64,000 nucleotides of DNA from Achromobacter xylosoxidans A8. GTDB lineage: Bacteria; Pseudomonadota; Gammaproteobacteria; Burkholderiales; Burkholderiaceae_B. A program made the position numbers and the translations under genes. Location of the stretch: the NCBI RefSeq assembly GCF_000165835.1, contig NC_014640.1, positions 5,766,001-5,830,000 on the forward strand, read 5' to 3'. Shown piece after piece: positions 24,752 through 32,970 of the stretch. How positions within the stretch are numbered: the first letter of the stretch is position 1; each line of letters opens with the position of its first letter. Under the pieces are notes generated by a model that did no database searches, had not been told where the DNA came from, and saw only the letters and a program-made list of their open reading frames with translations.

Positions 24752-25924
24752 TCATCGACCGTAGATGATGGACATGGCTTTGCCGGCCACGTCGGACACG
24801 TACTGGACATGCCGGCAATTCGGCACCTGGCGCGCGCCCAGGCCGCCGCGCACTTGCCGCACCGCCTCCACCTGGTGGTTCCAGCCCTGCATGTACGATT
24901 CCGACAGATGCCCGCCGCTGGTATTAACCGGCAACTTGCCGCCGACCCCGATGCCTTGTTCAGCGATGAAACGACCGGCTTCTCCTTGCCCGCAAAAGCC
25001 GAATCCCTCCAGCGCGAACAGGATGTGCGGGCTGAAGCTGTCGTACACCAGCAAGGCGTCGATATCCGCCGGTCCCACGCCTGCAGCCGCATACACTTGC
25101 TCTGCCGCGCGCTGCTGCGCCGGACGATAGAAATCGATCAACCGCGGCCCGAGGCTGGTTGCGTGATGGTTCAGGTCGGAGCGGCCCATGCCTTCGATGA
25201 GTACCGGCCGCGCGGCCGTCTTGCGCGCCCGGCCGGCCTCCATCACGATCAGCGCCACGCCGCCGTCATTGATCAGGCAGTAATCGTTCAAGCGCAGCGG
25301 CTGCGCGATGTAGTCGGCGGCCAGGTAGTCATCAAGCGTGATCGGCTTGCGCATGATCGCGTTGGGATTGAGGCTCGCCCACTGGCGCTGGCCTACCGCA
25401 ACCTGGCCCAGGTCGCGCTCGCTGATCTGCCAAAGCTCCTTGTAGCGCTGGAACATCAACGCGTACAACGCGCCCTGCGAAGTCAGCCCCCAGGGACTGT
25501 GATAAACGTATGAAAGGAAGGCGCCGCCACCCATCGCTTCCGGGCCGCCATATTGCACCGCGGCCGAGCGCTGGTCGTTGCCGTAGACCAGCGCCACCAC
25601 TTCCGCCAAGCCTGACCGGATGGCCATCACCGCCTGGAACACCGCCTGCACCGCGTCCGCCTGTCCGCCCCAACGCGGATCGATGTTCAGCACTTCTCCC
25701 ATGCGCTCATAGGCCGTGGTCGGCCCGACGATCAGGCCGTCGATGTCTTCGCGCCGCAGGCCGGCGTCGTCCAGCGCGCGCTTGAACGCCAGCGTCGCAT
25801 AGCCGTAGGAATCGAACGGCTTTTCGCCATTGCGGACCCGCCGGTAGTCCTCCACCCAATCCGTATGGCCCGTGCCGGCAATCGCCGCGACCCCGGCCGT
25901 GCCCTTTCCACTTAGATCCGCCAC
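24752..25924 (-). CDS. thiolase-superfamily protein lacking the nucleophilic cysteine (SCP2/Ltp2-type)
   Basis: A thiolase-fold protein of about 390 residues. At the nucleophile position it reads DPRWGGQADAVQAVFQAVM, without cysteine. C-terminal LPVNTSGGHLSESYMQGWN and the VYDSFSPHILFALEGFGFC segment are typical of SCP2-type thiolases partnered with DUF35 proteins. I favour the GTG at 25924 (VADLSGKGTAGVAAIAGTG), with GGGAGA nine bases upstream; an in-frame ATG at 25954 adds ten residues but lacks a ribosome-binding site. The pair may catalyse retro-aldol cleavage like Ltp2-ChsH2, producing a carbonyl compound that the linked aldehyde dehydrogenase could oxidise. Confidence 0.88.
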   Translation of the reverse strand: MADLSGKGTAGVAAIAGTGHTDWVEDYRRVRNGEKPFDSYGYATLAFKRALDDAGLRREDIDGLIVGPTTAYERMGEVLNIDPRWGGQADAVQAVFQAVMAIRSGLAEVVALVYGNDQRSAAVQYGGPEAMGGGAFLSYVYHSPWGLTSQGALYALMFQRYKELWQISERDLGQVAVGQRQWASLNPNAIMRKPITLDDYLAADYIAQPLRLNDYCLINDGGVALIVMEAGRARKTAARPVLIEGMGRSDLNHHATSLGPRLIDFYRPAQQRAAEQVYAAAGVGPADIDALLVYDSFSPHILFALEGFGFCGQGEAGRFIAEQGIGVGGKLPVNTSGGHLSESYMQGWNHQVEAVRQVRGGLGARQVPNCRHVQYVSDVAGKAMSIIYGR

Positions 25925-26075
25925 CGTCCATGTCTCCCTGTGTGAACCACCCATCGAGAGTCAGGCATGAGCTCTCCCAGACAAATTATCTGGAACGATC
26001 TGGAAAGACCATATGAAAGGTCCACATAGCGAAATTGAATCGGCGGCTATGGAAGCCCGGTGGGCAGGCCGGCGA

Positions 26076-26684
26076 TCAGGACCCCGGCAGCGCCGCGCCC
26101 ATGGCGGCGAACAGGCCGCCGCACACCTTGTTGAAGCGCCGGCCGGAGCGTTCCAGCCAGGGGCGCACGCGATGCGCCAGGCGCGCCAGCACATATTCGA
26201 CAAGGAACTCGACCACCACGAAAGTCGCGGCCATGACCGCGAACTGCGTGTACAGGCTGCGGGCCGGGTCGATGAACTGCGGCAGGAAGGCGCCGTAGAA
26301 AAGCAGCGCCTTGGGATTGGAGATTGCTGACAGGAGGCCCTGGCTGAACATGCGCATGCCGCTTATGCGTGGCATGTCCGGGGCAGGCCGCAATTGCACA
26401 CCCGGCGCGCGCCAGAGCTGGATGCCCAGCCAGATCAGATAGGCCCCGCCCGCCCACTTCAGCACCGTCAGCGCAGGCCCCCAGGCCTTGAGCAAGGCGC
26501 TGATGCCCAGCATCGACAAAGCGATCAGCGCCACGAATCCCACCGCGCCGCCGGCAATGGTGCACAACGCCTTGCGGTGTCCGTGCAGCGCGCCATGCGT
26601 CAGCGCAAGCAGGGTATTCGGTCCTGGGGTGACCGACAAACCGATGACCGCGACCAGATAGATGAGCCAGCTATGCAGCGCCAT
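26076..26684 (-). CDS. LysE/RhtB-family amino-acid exporter
   Basis: A 202-aa inner-membrane protein with about six hydrophobic segments. The N-terminal LSVTPGPNTLLALTHGALHG at residues 16-35 is the LysE-family signature, followed by GGAYLIWLGIQLWRAPG near 80-95 and SNPKALLFYGAFLPQF near 120-136. The family exports amino acids and related metabolites by proton antiport. I start at 26684 (MALHSWLIYLVAVIG), as the longer frame adds a polar, arginine-rich leader. It stands alone between the thiolase-fold gene and a large secreted protein gene; substrate unknown. Confidence 0.92.
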   Translation of the reverse strand: MALHSWLIYLVAVIGLSVTPGPNTLLALTHGALHGHRKALCTIAGGAVGFVALIALSMLGISALLKAWGPALTVLKWAGGAYLIWLGIQLWRAPGVQLRPAPDMPRISGMRMFSQGLLSAISNPKALLFYGAFLPQFIDPARSLYTQFAVMAATFVVVEFLVEYVLARLAHRVRPWLERSGRRFNKVCGGLFAAMGAALPGS

Positions 26685-26818
26685 GACGGAATGCGTAAGA
26701 GAGGGGAAAGCGGCCAGTCTAGTCCGCGGCAGAGGGGTGCGCAAATGCGCCTGGACGAAAGACGGGGCCCGCAAAAGCCCCGCGAGCCGCCCAGGCGCTT
26801 GATCGAACAGCGCCAGAC

Positions 26819-29404
26819 TCAGCGCCGGAATCCTCCCCCATGGAAGCCGCCGAAGCCGCCGCCCCAGCCACCCCGGCCGCGCCCCTGCCAGCCGCCGCCC
26901 TCCGCGCCGCCCATGCCGCGGTCGCGCCAACCTCCGCCCTGCCAGCCTCCGCCCTGCATGCCGCGATCCTGCCAGCCGCCGCCGTCCATGCCGCCGGTAC
27001 GCTCGCTGGAATAATCGCGCGCCTGGCGCTGGCCGTTCAGGTAGTTGCTACCGGATTGCGCGCTGGGCTGCACCGATTGCCAGCCCGAGCTGGTGTGCTG
27101 TTGCCAGCCATTGTCGTTGTGCTCGTAGACATTGCCGTTGTGGTCGGCATACACGTTGCCGTTGTTCCACGCCATGCCGCTGCCCGTGTTGCGGTCGTAG
27201 GTGGCGCCGCGCCGGTCCATGCTGCTGACGCCGTCGCCGGCCGTGCCGGTCGCCGTGGCGGACGATATGGTGCTGCGGCCGGTGTTCGTGTTGGTGCGCA
27301 CATCCTGGCGGCCGGCAGCCCATTGGCCGTCATCGTTGGCGACCACGCCCGCGCGCCCCGCGCCCGATGCGCCCGTCGCGGGGTTGTTGTAGGCGTCGCG
27401 CCGCCCGGCCGCCGCATTGCCGGTGTACTCGTTGTAGGCGGCGCCGCGCGAGCCTTCGAAGGCCGCGCCGGTCTGCGGGTTGTAGCCTTCGGCGTGCGTG
27501 CCTTGCCATTCGGTGCCGGTCCAGCCGTTCCATCCGGCTGCATGCGTGACCACGCCGGAACCGCCCCAGGCGCCGTAGACGTCCACCTTGTTGACGTTAA
27601 CGCCGCCCCAATAGGGCGCACCCCAATAAGGCCCCCAATAGGGCGCGGCGCCGCCCCAGGTCTCGCCCGCGACAAAGCCGAAAGCGAAGCCCGTCGCCGT
27701 GGCGAAGGCCGCGTCGTAGCCATAGCTGGGCGGATAGCCGACCCAAGTGTCCTGCACGATGACCGGCGGGTAGGCGTAGCCCGTGCCGTACACCACGGTG
27801 CCGTCCGGACTGGCCACCACGCCCATGTAACCCGGCGTGTAGCCGAACACCACAGTCTGCGCGGTGGAGCCGTACACCTGCACGTAGGTGACGTAGTGCA
27901 GCGGCGAGCTGACGGGTATGGCGTAGATGGCGGCCGGCACATGGTCGGCCACGCGCCACGGTCCCCGGGCCGAGTCCGAAACGAACCACACGGCGCGCGA
28001 CAAGGCGTAGTAACGCCCCTCGGCCTGGATCACCGGCACCTGCGAGTTGGCGGCGTAATACAGCGCCGTACCCTCGATGGGCCGCAGCGTAGGCTCGCCG
28101 CCGGCATATTCGACCTGCAGTTTCGCCGCGCTGCGCGACACCGTGGCGGTCTGCGGAATGGTCGAGGCGATCAGCGCCTCCTTGGCCTGCGGCGTGCCAG
28201 GCACCGAAGCCAGCACGCCCGATTGCGGATCGTGGGCCGGAATCCGCGCGAAATCGCGCGGCAATTGCTTGCCCGGCACGAAGGACCAGGGCCCGTCCAG
28301 GCTGGCGCCGCGAAACCAGCGGCCGGACACCAGCAGGTAGTAGCGGTTGTCGCCGGGATTCATGAACAGGGCATGATCGGCGTTGGCCACCGACAGCAAC
28401 GAGGTTCCCGGCACGGGTCGCATTTCCGGCTGGCCGACAGTCACCAACAACTCGGCCGGCGTGGTGGACGCCGCGATGGCAGGGGCCCGGTGCGGTGGCT
28501 TGCCGCCATGTGGCATCAAGGGGTCGGGCTCGGACTTGCGCCGCGCCGCGTCGGCGGCGGCCAGCAATGCGGAGGACGGCTGCGGGTGGTCCGTCCACGG
28601 CCCGGCGGCGCCGCGCGCTTCGTACCAATGGCCGGCCGCCTGCAGAAAGTAACGGTCCGCGCCATCGGCCAGTATTAGCGCACGCGTATTGACCACCCGG
28701 CGCCAGCCCGCCGCGTCGGGCACCTCGGCCAGGACGGGCTCACCGTCTATCAGCACCAGCACAGTAGGCACCGTGCGGTAGATGATGCGCGGCGGCGCAT
28801 TGTCCACCGGGACGGTCTTGGTGGCCGGATTGTTCTGGGACAGCGTATAGCTGAGTTGCAGCGCATCAAGCTGCGTAACCACGCCCTTGGCGGGCAGGCG
28901 CGCTTCGAGCTGCTTGCGCAGCCTGTCGGCCTCCTGGGGCGCGGTGGGCACCTGCACGCGCTCGATCCGGAAGTCCGACAGATGCACCAGGCCAGCCGGT
29001 TTGTTGACCTCGGCCCGGGCGGAAAAGTCGGCCACGCCGTAGGTCGGATTGCCCTTGGCGGCGCCGACCGCCACCGCCATGCGGCCCGAAATGCGATCGG
29101 CCTTCCAGCTGTCGATCTGCGGTTGATAGAGTTCCACCCGCGTGCCGTCGGCGGCCTCGAAACTGCGCGGCCACTGCAGCGACCGCGCGGCCTCAGCCTG
29201 GGCATCGGATGGTGACGGCGGCGTCTGGGTCGGGGTCTGTCCCTGCGCCTGCGCCGCGGTGGTCGGCGCCAGGCTGACGCCACAGGCCATGCCTGCCATG
29301 GCTACAGCAAGGGCAAGACGTGAAAGGCGTCCAGGCGGGCCTGCCGCCGCTGACGAGGTTGCCGGGAAATCACGCACGCGCCACAGTCGGGTCAGGCTAT
29401 GCAT
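26819..29404 (-). CDS. large secreted Gly/Trp/Asn-rich repeat protein of unknown function
   Basis: An 861-aa protein with a signal peptide-like N-terminus (LSRLALAVAMAGMACGVSLAP, cleavage near TTAAQAQ). Residues about 50-450 contain repeated units of the form RYYxLxxGRWF...GPW, probably small beta modules. Residues about 530-700 are rich in Trp/Tyr/Gly (APYWGPYWGAPYWGG) with imperfect repeats such as YNPQTGAAFEGSRGAAYN and YNNPATGASG. The tail is a Gly/Arg/Trp stretch ending GGFGGFHGGGFRR. I start at 29404, preceded by GAGGAGCGCAAG. Some databases name such proteins carbohydrate-binding family V/XII; I see no catalytic motif. A surface or envelope role is inference. Confidence 0.85.
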   Translation of the reverse strand: MHSLTRLWRVRDFPATSSAAAGPPGRLSRLALAVAMAGMACGVSLAPTTAAQAQGQTPTQTPPSPSDAQAEAARSLQWPRSFEAADGTRVELYQPQIDSWKADRISGRMAVAVGAAKGNPTYGVADFSARAEVNKPAGLVHLSDFRIERVQVPTAPQEADRLRKQLEARLPAKGVVTQLDALQLSYTLSQNNPATKTVPVDNAPPRIIYRTVPTVLVLIDGEPVLAEVPDAAGWRRVVNTRALILADGADRYFLQAAGHWYEARGAAGPWTDHPQPSSALLAAADAARRKSEPDPLMPHGGKPPHRAPAIAASTTPAELLVTVGQPEMRPVPGTSLLSVANADHALFMNPGDNRYYLLVSGRWFRGASLDGPWSFVPGKQLPRDFARIPAHDPQSGVLASVPGTPQAKEALIASTIPQTATVSRSAAKLQVEYAGGEPTLRPIEGTALYYAANSQVPVIQAEGRYYALSRAVWFVSDSARGPWRVADHVPAAIYAIPVSSPLHYVTYVQVYGSTAQTVVFGYTPGYMGVVASPDGTVVYGTGYAYPPVIVQDTWVGYPPSYGYDAAFATATGFAFGFVAGETWGGAAPYWGPYWGAPYWGGVNVNKVDVYGAWGGSGVVTHAAGWNGWTGTEWQGTHAEGYNPQTGAAFEGSRGAAYNEYTGNAAAGRRDAYNNPATGASGAGRAGVVANDDGQWAAGRQDVRTNTNTGRSTISSATATGTAGDGVSSMDRRGATYDRNTGSGMAWNNGNVYADHNGNVYEHNDNGWQQHTSSGWQSVQPSAQSGSNYLNGQRQARDYSSERTGGMDGGGWQDRGMQGGGWQGGGWRDRGMGGAEGGGWQGRGRGGWGGGFGGFHGGGFRR

Positions 29405-29570
29405 CTTGCGCTCCTCGTTGAGGGCCGCAGCCGCCAGTCGGGCCCCCGGCCACTCGGATTTCCCGCAGCGCCGTCGCCACGGGCCATGCGTCTGCCGGCC
29501 CCCCAATCATGCGTCCTGGCTGGGCTGGCTTTTGAATAAGCAACAGAACGTTAACACCGCTGAAAAGCTA

Positions 29571-29599
29571 TTGCCCGCTTTTCTCAGACCTTCTATAAA
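29571..29599 (+). promoter_or_regulatory. sigma70-like promoter for the sheath operon
   Basis: The 397-bp gap 29405-29801 separates divergent genes and has no ORF of its own. TTGCCC (29571-29576) and TATAAA (29594-29599) are spaced by 17 bp in its AT-rich part (29530-29620). A leader of about 195 nt then precedes the sheath ATG at 29802. The rest of the gap is GC-rich and featureless. Confidence 0.5.
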
Positions 29600-29801
29600 A
29601 CATCTCATCAGGGCTGCTGCTTTTGCCCGATTGCCTTTCCGCTGCAATCCAACTAGAAGCGCGGCGCAACGCCCGCCACACGCCGGCACTCCCGCGCGTC
29701 GCGCCCAGGCCCGGACCTCTGTCCGCGGCATCCCGGCCGTCCCTCGAAGACTTTCCTGCTGCAAGCACACGCCGTCAAGTAGCCGTGGAAAGGAGCAGTT
29801 C

Positions 29802-30980
29802 ATGGCCCCAGCCCTGAATCATCCCGGGGTGTATATCCAGGAAATGCCCGCGAGCGTACCCAGCATTGCTGGCGCGCCGACCTCGGTTGCCGCATTCCTG
29901 GGCACGGCCGTGCGCGGACCGCTCAACCAGCCGGTCCGGATCCTGGGCTTTGCCGACTACGAACGCGAGTTCGGCGGCCTGGTCGAGGACTGCGAACTCG
30001 GCTATGCGGTGCTTCAATTCTTCCTTAACGGCGGCGCCGAAGCCTGGGTCGTGCGCGTGGAACTGCCCACGCACAACGGACCGCAGGATGTGCACGCCGC
30101 CTTCATCGGCCAGCCCGCGCAGAGCCTGGGGCTCCATGCGCTGGACCAGGCCCATCCGTTCAATCTGCTATGCCTGCCCGGGGTCACCGACGGTGGCGTG
30201 CTTGCCGCTGCCGCGACCTACTGCAAGGAGCGGCGCGCCTTCATGATCGTCGATGCTCCGCCGGAGGCAACCGATGCAGCCTTCATGGCGGCGGCGGTCA
30301 TGGGTACGGCGTTGCCCAAGTCCGACCATGCTGCGGTGTACTTCCCTTGGACCCGGACGGCCGATCCGCTGAAAATCGGCCAGCCCCGCCTGACTCCGCC
30401 CTGCGGCACCATCGCCGGTCTGTATGCGCGTACCGACAGCAATCGCGGCGTCTGGAAAGCGCCGGCCGGCACCGATGCCAGCCTCACCGGCGTCCTGTCG
30501 CTGGCCGCCACGGTCAGCGATGACGAAAGCCGGAACCTGAATGCGCTGGGCGTCAATTGCCTGCGCACTTTCCCCGGGCACGGCGCGGTCTGCTGGGGCG
30601 CGCGAACCTTGCAGGGCACCGACCACTTCGCCTCGGAATACAAGTACGTGCCGGTGCGGCGGCTGGCGCTGCATCTGGAGCGATCGCTCGGCCGAGGCAC
30701 GCAGTGGGCCACGTTCGAACCCAACGACGAAGCGCTCTGGGCGCAGATCAGGCTGAACGTCGGCGCCTACATGAACGGGCTGTTCCGCCAGGGCGCCTTC
30801 CAGGGCGGCACGCCGCGCGACGCCTATCTGGTCAAGTGCGATGGCGAAACCACCACGCAGCAAGACATCGATCGTGGCGTGGTCAACATCCTGGTGGGAT
30901 TCGCGCCGCTCAGGCCGGCCGAGTTCGTGGTCATCCGCGTCCGGCAACGCGCGGGCCGGACAGAAGGACAGCAGCCATGA
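29802..30980 (+). CDS. contractile tail sheath-family protein (orphan)
   Basis: A 392-aa tail-sheath protein. The N-terminus MAPALNHPGVYIQEMP and SVPSIAGAPTSVAAFLGTAVRGPLN is the standard sheath start; the C-terminal part (ASEYKYVPVRRLALHLERSL; WATFEPNDEALWAQIRLNVGAYMNGLFRQGAF) is the conserved attachment and handshake domain. Length fits small sheaths of extracellular contractile injection systems. An AAGGAG site lies eight bases before the ATG at 29802; upstream frame is discarded. No tube, baseplate, spike, terminase or capsid gene is seen nearby, and the only companions are a decayed ATPase and a 71-aa ORF, coupled by ATGA overlaps. Confidence 0.93.
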   Translation: MAPALNHPGVYIQEMPASVPSIAGAPTSVAAFLGTAVRGPLNQPVRILGFADYEREFGGLVEDCELGYAVLQFFLNGGAEAWVVRVELPTHNGPQDVHAAFIGQPAQSLGLHALDQAHPFNLLCLPGVTDGGVLAAAATYCKERRAFMIVDAPPEATDAAFMAAAVMGTALPKSDHAAVYFPWTRTADPLKIGQPRLTPPCGTIAGLYARTDSNRGVWKAPAGTDASLTGVLSLAATVSDDESRNLNALGVNCLRTFPGHGAVCWGARTLQGTDHFASEYKYVPVRRLALHLERSLGRGTQWATFEPNDEALWAQIRLNVGAYMNGLFRQGAFQGGTPRDAYLVKCDGETTTQQDIDRGVVNILVGFAPLRPAEFVVIRVRQRAGRTEGQQP

Positions 30981-31564
30981 ACGTGCCTGCCGAATCGCGC
31001 ATCCTCGCGCTGTGGGACACGGGCAGCCAGAGCCGCCCGCGCGCGCTGGCGCAGGCCGCCGAAGCGGCCGAGGCCCTGGCGCGGGAAACGGGACTGGAGC
31101 TGCGTCGCATCGACTTGTCGAAGATCGTCAGCAAGTACATCGCCGAGACCGAAAAGAATCTGAACCGCCTGTTCGAATCGGTGGAGCAACGCGGCGCCGT
31201 TCTGTTCTTTGACGAAGCCGACGCGCTTTTCGGCAAGCGCGCCGACATCAAGAATAGCCATGACCGCTACGCCAATATCGAGGTCAACTATCTGCTGCAA
31301 CCCATGGAGTCATACCGCGGCCTGACGCTACGGGCCGCGGGTTTGAAGTCCAACCTGGACAGCGCGTTCCTGAGGCGGTTGCGCCTCGTGGTCCAGTTTC
31401 CGGCCGCTGCGGCGGATCAGCGCGCGCGCCTTTGGAGCCGCGCTTTTCCGATTGCGGACACCAGTACCGAAATCACCATGGCGCGCCTGCTGCAAGCCGT
31501 CCGCGCCGAACCAAGCCAACATGCCCGGCCCTTGCCTGGCGCCAAGACGAGAGGATATCCATGA
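30977..31564 (+). CDS. degenerate AAA+ ATPase fragment of contractile injection system type
   Basis: A 195-aa protein matching the C-terminal ATPase half of the large AAA+ proteins found beside eCIS genes. The stretch LELRRIDLSKIVSKYIAETE, Walker B VLFFDEADALFGKR, SHDRYANIEVNYLLQ and SAFLRRLRLVVQFP are well kept. The Walker A loop, expected near residue 15 as GxxGTGKT, reads WDTGSQSRPR, so the phosphate-binding Lys is gone; the sensor-1 ATN is RAAG. The N-terminal domains are also absent. It overlaps the sheath gene's end (ATGA). I infer a catalytically dead remnant or adaptor. Confidence 0.85.
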   Translation: MNVPAESRILALWDTGSQSRPRALAQAAEAAEALARETGLELRRIDLSKIVSKYIAETEKNLNRLFESVEQRGAVLFFDEADALFGKRADIKNSHDRYANIEVNYLLQPMESYRGLTLRAAGLKSNLDSAFLRRLRLVVQFPAAAADQRARLWSRAFPIADTSTEITMARLLQAVRAEPSQHARPLPGAKTRGYP

Positions 31565-31776
31565 AACCCGTCATCAACGAGTATGTCCGCGAACTCAGCC
31601 ACCCCGGCTACGACGCGGCCCGACGCAATGCCTTCGTCGCCGCCATGGTGAGCAAGCGGCTGATGCGGCGCACGACGGACCAGCGCGAGGCGGGCGCGGC
31701 CGACGCAGCGCGGGCGAGCGCCCTCGCCGACAATGCCGCCAGCGCTGACGCGCGCGCCGGCAACGCCGAGACCTGA
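31561..31776 (+). CDS. small hypothetical protein in the sheath operon
   Basis: A 71-aa ORF starting with ATG inside the ATPase-fragment stop (ATGA overlap). The N-terminal half is charged (VINEYVRELSHPGYDAARR, then SKRLMRRTTDQRE) and the C-terminal half is a low-complexity Ala/Asp run. I do not recognise it. Its coupling to the two preceding genes is the only functional clue. It might be a short adaptor or chaperone for the sheath. A strong hairpin follows 22 bp later. Confidence 0.6.
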   Translation: MKPVINEYVRELSHPGYDAARRNAFVAAMVSKRLMRRTTDQREAGAADAARASALADNAASADARAGNAET

Positions 31777-31797
31777 GCTTCGCGCGGCAGCAGGATG

Positions 31798-31824
31798 GCG
31801 CTGCGTCCGCCACGGACGCAGCGC
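31798..31824 (+). terminator. strong hairpin at the end of the sheath operon
   Basis: GCGCTGCGTCCG (31798-31809) and its exact complement (31813-31824) form a 12-bp stem with a CCA loop, 22 bp past the 71-aa ORF. No uridine tract follows, so termination would need another mechanism. Its position suggests a transcript end or 3' stabiliser. Confidence 0.5.
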
Positions 31825-31927
31825 GCGCAGGCTTGGCACGCCGGCGGGCACGGTATCATCAGGCCTGTTGCGCGGCTTGCTCCCGCAAGCATGCCACGCG
31901 TATCCCGCCCACATCCTGCATGACGCG

Positions 31928-32467
31928 ATGAATCCCTTTATTTCGATCGGCATTCTGCTTCTAGGCGTTTTCGCCGCCATCGCTTACCGCAGGAAGCGGC
32001 AGCGCACGGCGGACGCTACAGGCCGGCGCCTCGGCAGCGATCTGCTCGCTGGCGGAGCGCTCTATGGCGTGGCGGCTCCCGCCATCGGCGGCGCTGGCGT
32101 CATACTGGGCTTGACGGCAGCCACCCGGGATCCGGAGACCTTGCTCATGCTGCTCTACGGATTGCCTTGGTTCTACCTCTTCGGCTTCGTGCCCGCCATG
32201 CTGTGCGGCGTGGTGGCTGGGGCGCTGCGGCCAGCGCGTTCGTCGTGGCTCGCCTGCGCGGGAATGGCAGCGGTGGGCGCGCTCTTTGGATTTGTCTTCC
32301 TGCTGGGCTTTGGCACCCACGAAAGGCCGTGGCAGGAACTCCTCGGCTTTCCCTTGACCGTGGGCGCCCTGCCCGGCGCCGTGAGCGCCTTCGTGTGCGC
32401 GCGCATCTTCTATGGCAAATCGCGCGGCAACAGCGCACCGGGCGGCGATGCGCCGCAAACGGCCTGA
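31928..32467 (+). CDS. hypothetical inner-membrane protein
   Basis: A 179-aa protein with about five hydrophobic segments: residues 3-20 (MNPFISIGILLLGVFAAIA), 43-65, 73-98 (LLYGLPWFYLFGFVPAMLCGVV), 108-128 (AGMAAVGALFGFVFLLGFG) and 138-158. A positively charged loop (YRRKRQR) after the first segment suggests the first loop is cytoplasmic. I do not recognise the family. The ATG at 31928 is chosen since it begins the first membrane segment directly. It stands between the sheath operon and the DsrE gene, without obvious coupling to either. Confidence 0.75.
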   Translation: MNPFISIGILLLGVFAAIAYRRKRQRTADATGRRLGSDLLAGGALYGVAAPAIGGAGVILGLTAATRDPETLLMLLYGLPWFYLFGFVPAMLCGVVAGALRPARSSWLACAGMAAVGALFGFVFLLGFGTHERPWQELLGFPLTVGALPGAVSAFVCARIFYGKSRGNSAPGGDAPQTA

Positions 32468-32556
32468 AGCCACGCAAGCACTTGCCCCAGGGCGCGCATG
32501 CGCTGATATCATGGCCAGGCGCCGCGGCACTGCTGCCGCACCCACGGGAGGCAAGT

Positions 32557-32970
32557 ATGTTCAAAAAGCTGCTGGCATTGGTGTTGGGCATGGCATTGAT
32601 GGGCACGGCAAGCGCCGCCCTGGCCGCGGACAAGGTCGTCTATCACGTCAACGACTCCGCCTCGCAGGCGCTTTCCGCGCTGCGCAACATGCGCAATCAG
32701 CTGGACACCGCGCCTGACACCTCCATCAAGCTGGTGGCCCATGCCGACGGCGTCGACTTCCTGATGACGGATTACAAGGACGCGGCCCAGGTCGGTCCGC
32801 TGATCTCTGCCCTGGCCGCGCGCGGCGTGGCCTTCGAGGTGTGCGAGATCACCCTCAAGAACCGCAAGCTGGCCAAGGACGCATTCGTGATGGAAGCGGA
32901 CTTCACGCCCTCAGGCGTGGTCCGCATCACCCGGCTGCAGCAGGAAGGCTATTCCTACATCAAACCCTGA
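32557..32970 (+). CDS. periplasmic DsrE-family protein
   Basis: A 137-aa protein with a clear signal peptide (MFKKLLALVLGMALMGTASA, cut near ALAADKV). The mature part, VVYHVNDSASQALSALRNM and IKLVAHADGVDFLM with CEITLKNRKL, is the DsrE/YchN-like fold that handles sulfur in persulfide relay proteins; a single Cys near residue 99 in FEVCEITL could carry sulfane sulfur. GGGAGGCAAGT precedes the ATG. The gene is convergent with soxB and their ends overlap by 16 bp. A role in periplasmic sulfur metabolism fits the neighbourhood but is inference. Confidence 0.85.
   Translation: MFKKLLALVLGMALMGTASAALAADKVVYHVNDSASQALSALRNMRNQLDTAPDTSIKLVAHADGVDFLMTDYKDAAQVGPLISALAARGVAFEVCEITLKNRKLAKDAFVMEADFTPSGVVRITRLQQEGYSYIKP

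Noticed and set aside
26840..28678. 612-codon plus-strand frame opposite the large repeat protein
   Set aside because: Low-complexity Ala/Val/Arg shadow; the minus frame has a signal peptide, ribosome-binding site and modular repeats.
29802..31564. Prophage interpretation of the sheath gene
   Set aside because: No integrase, terminase, capsid, tube or lysis genes and no attachment-site repeats are visible around it.
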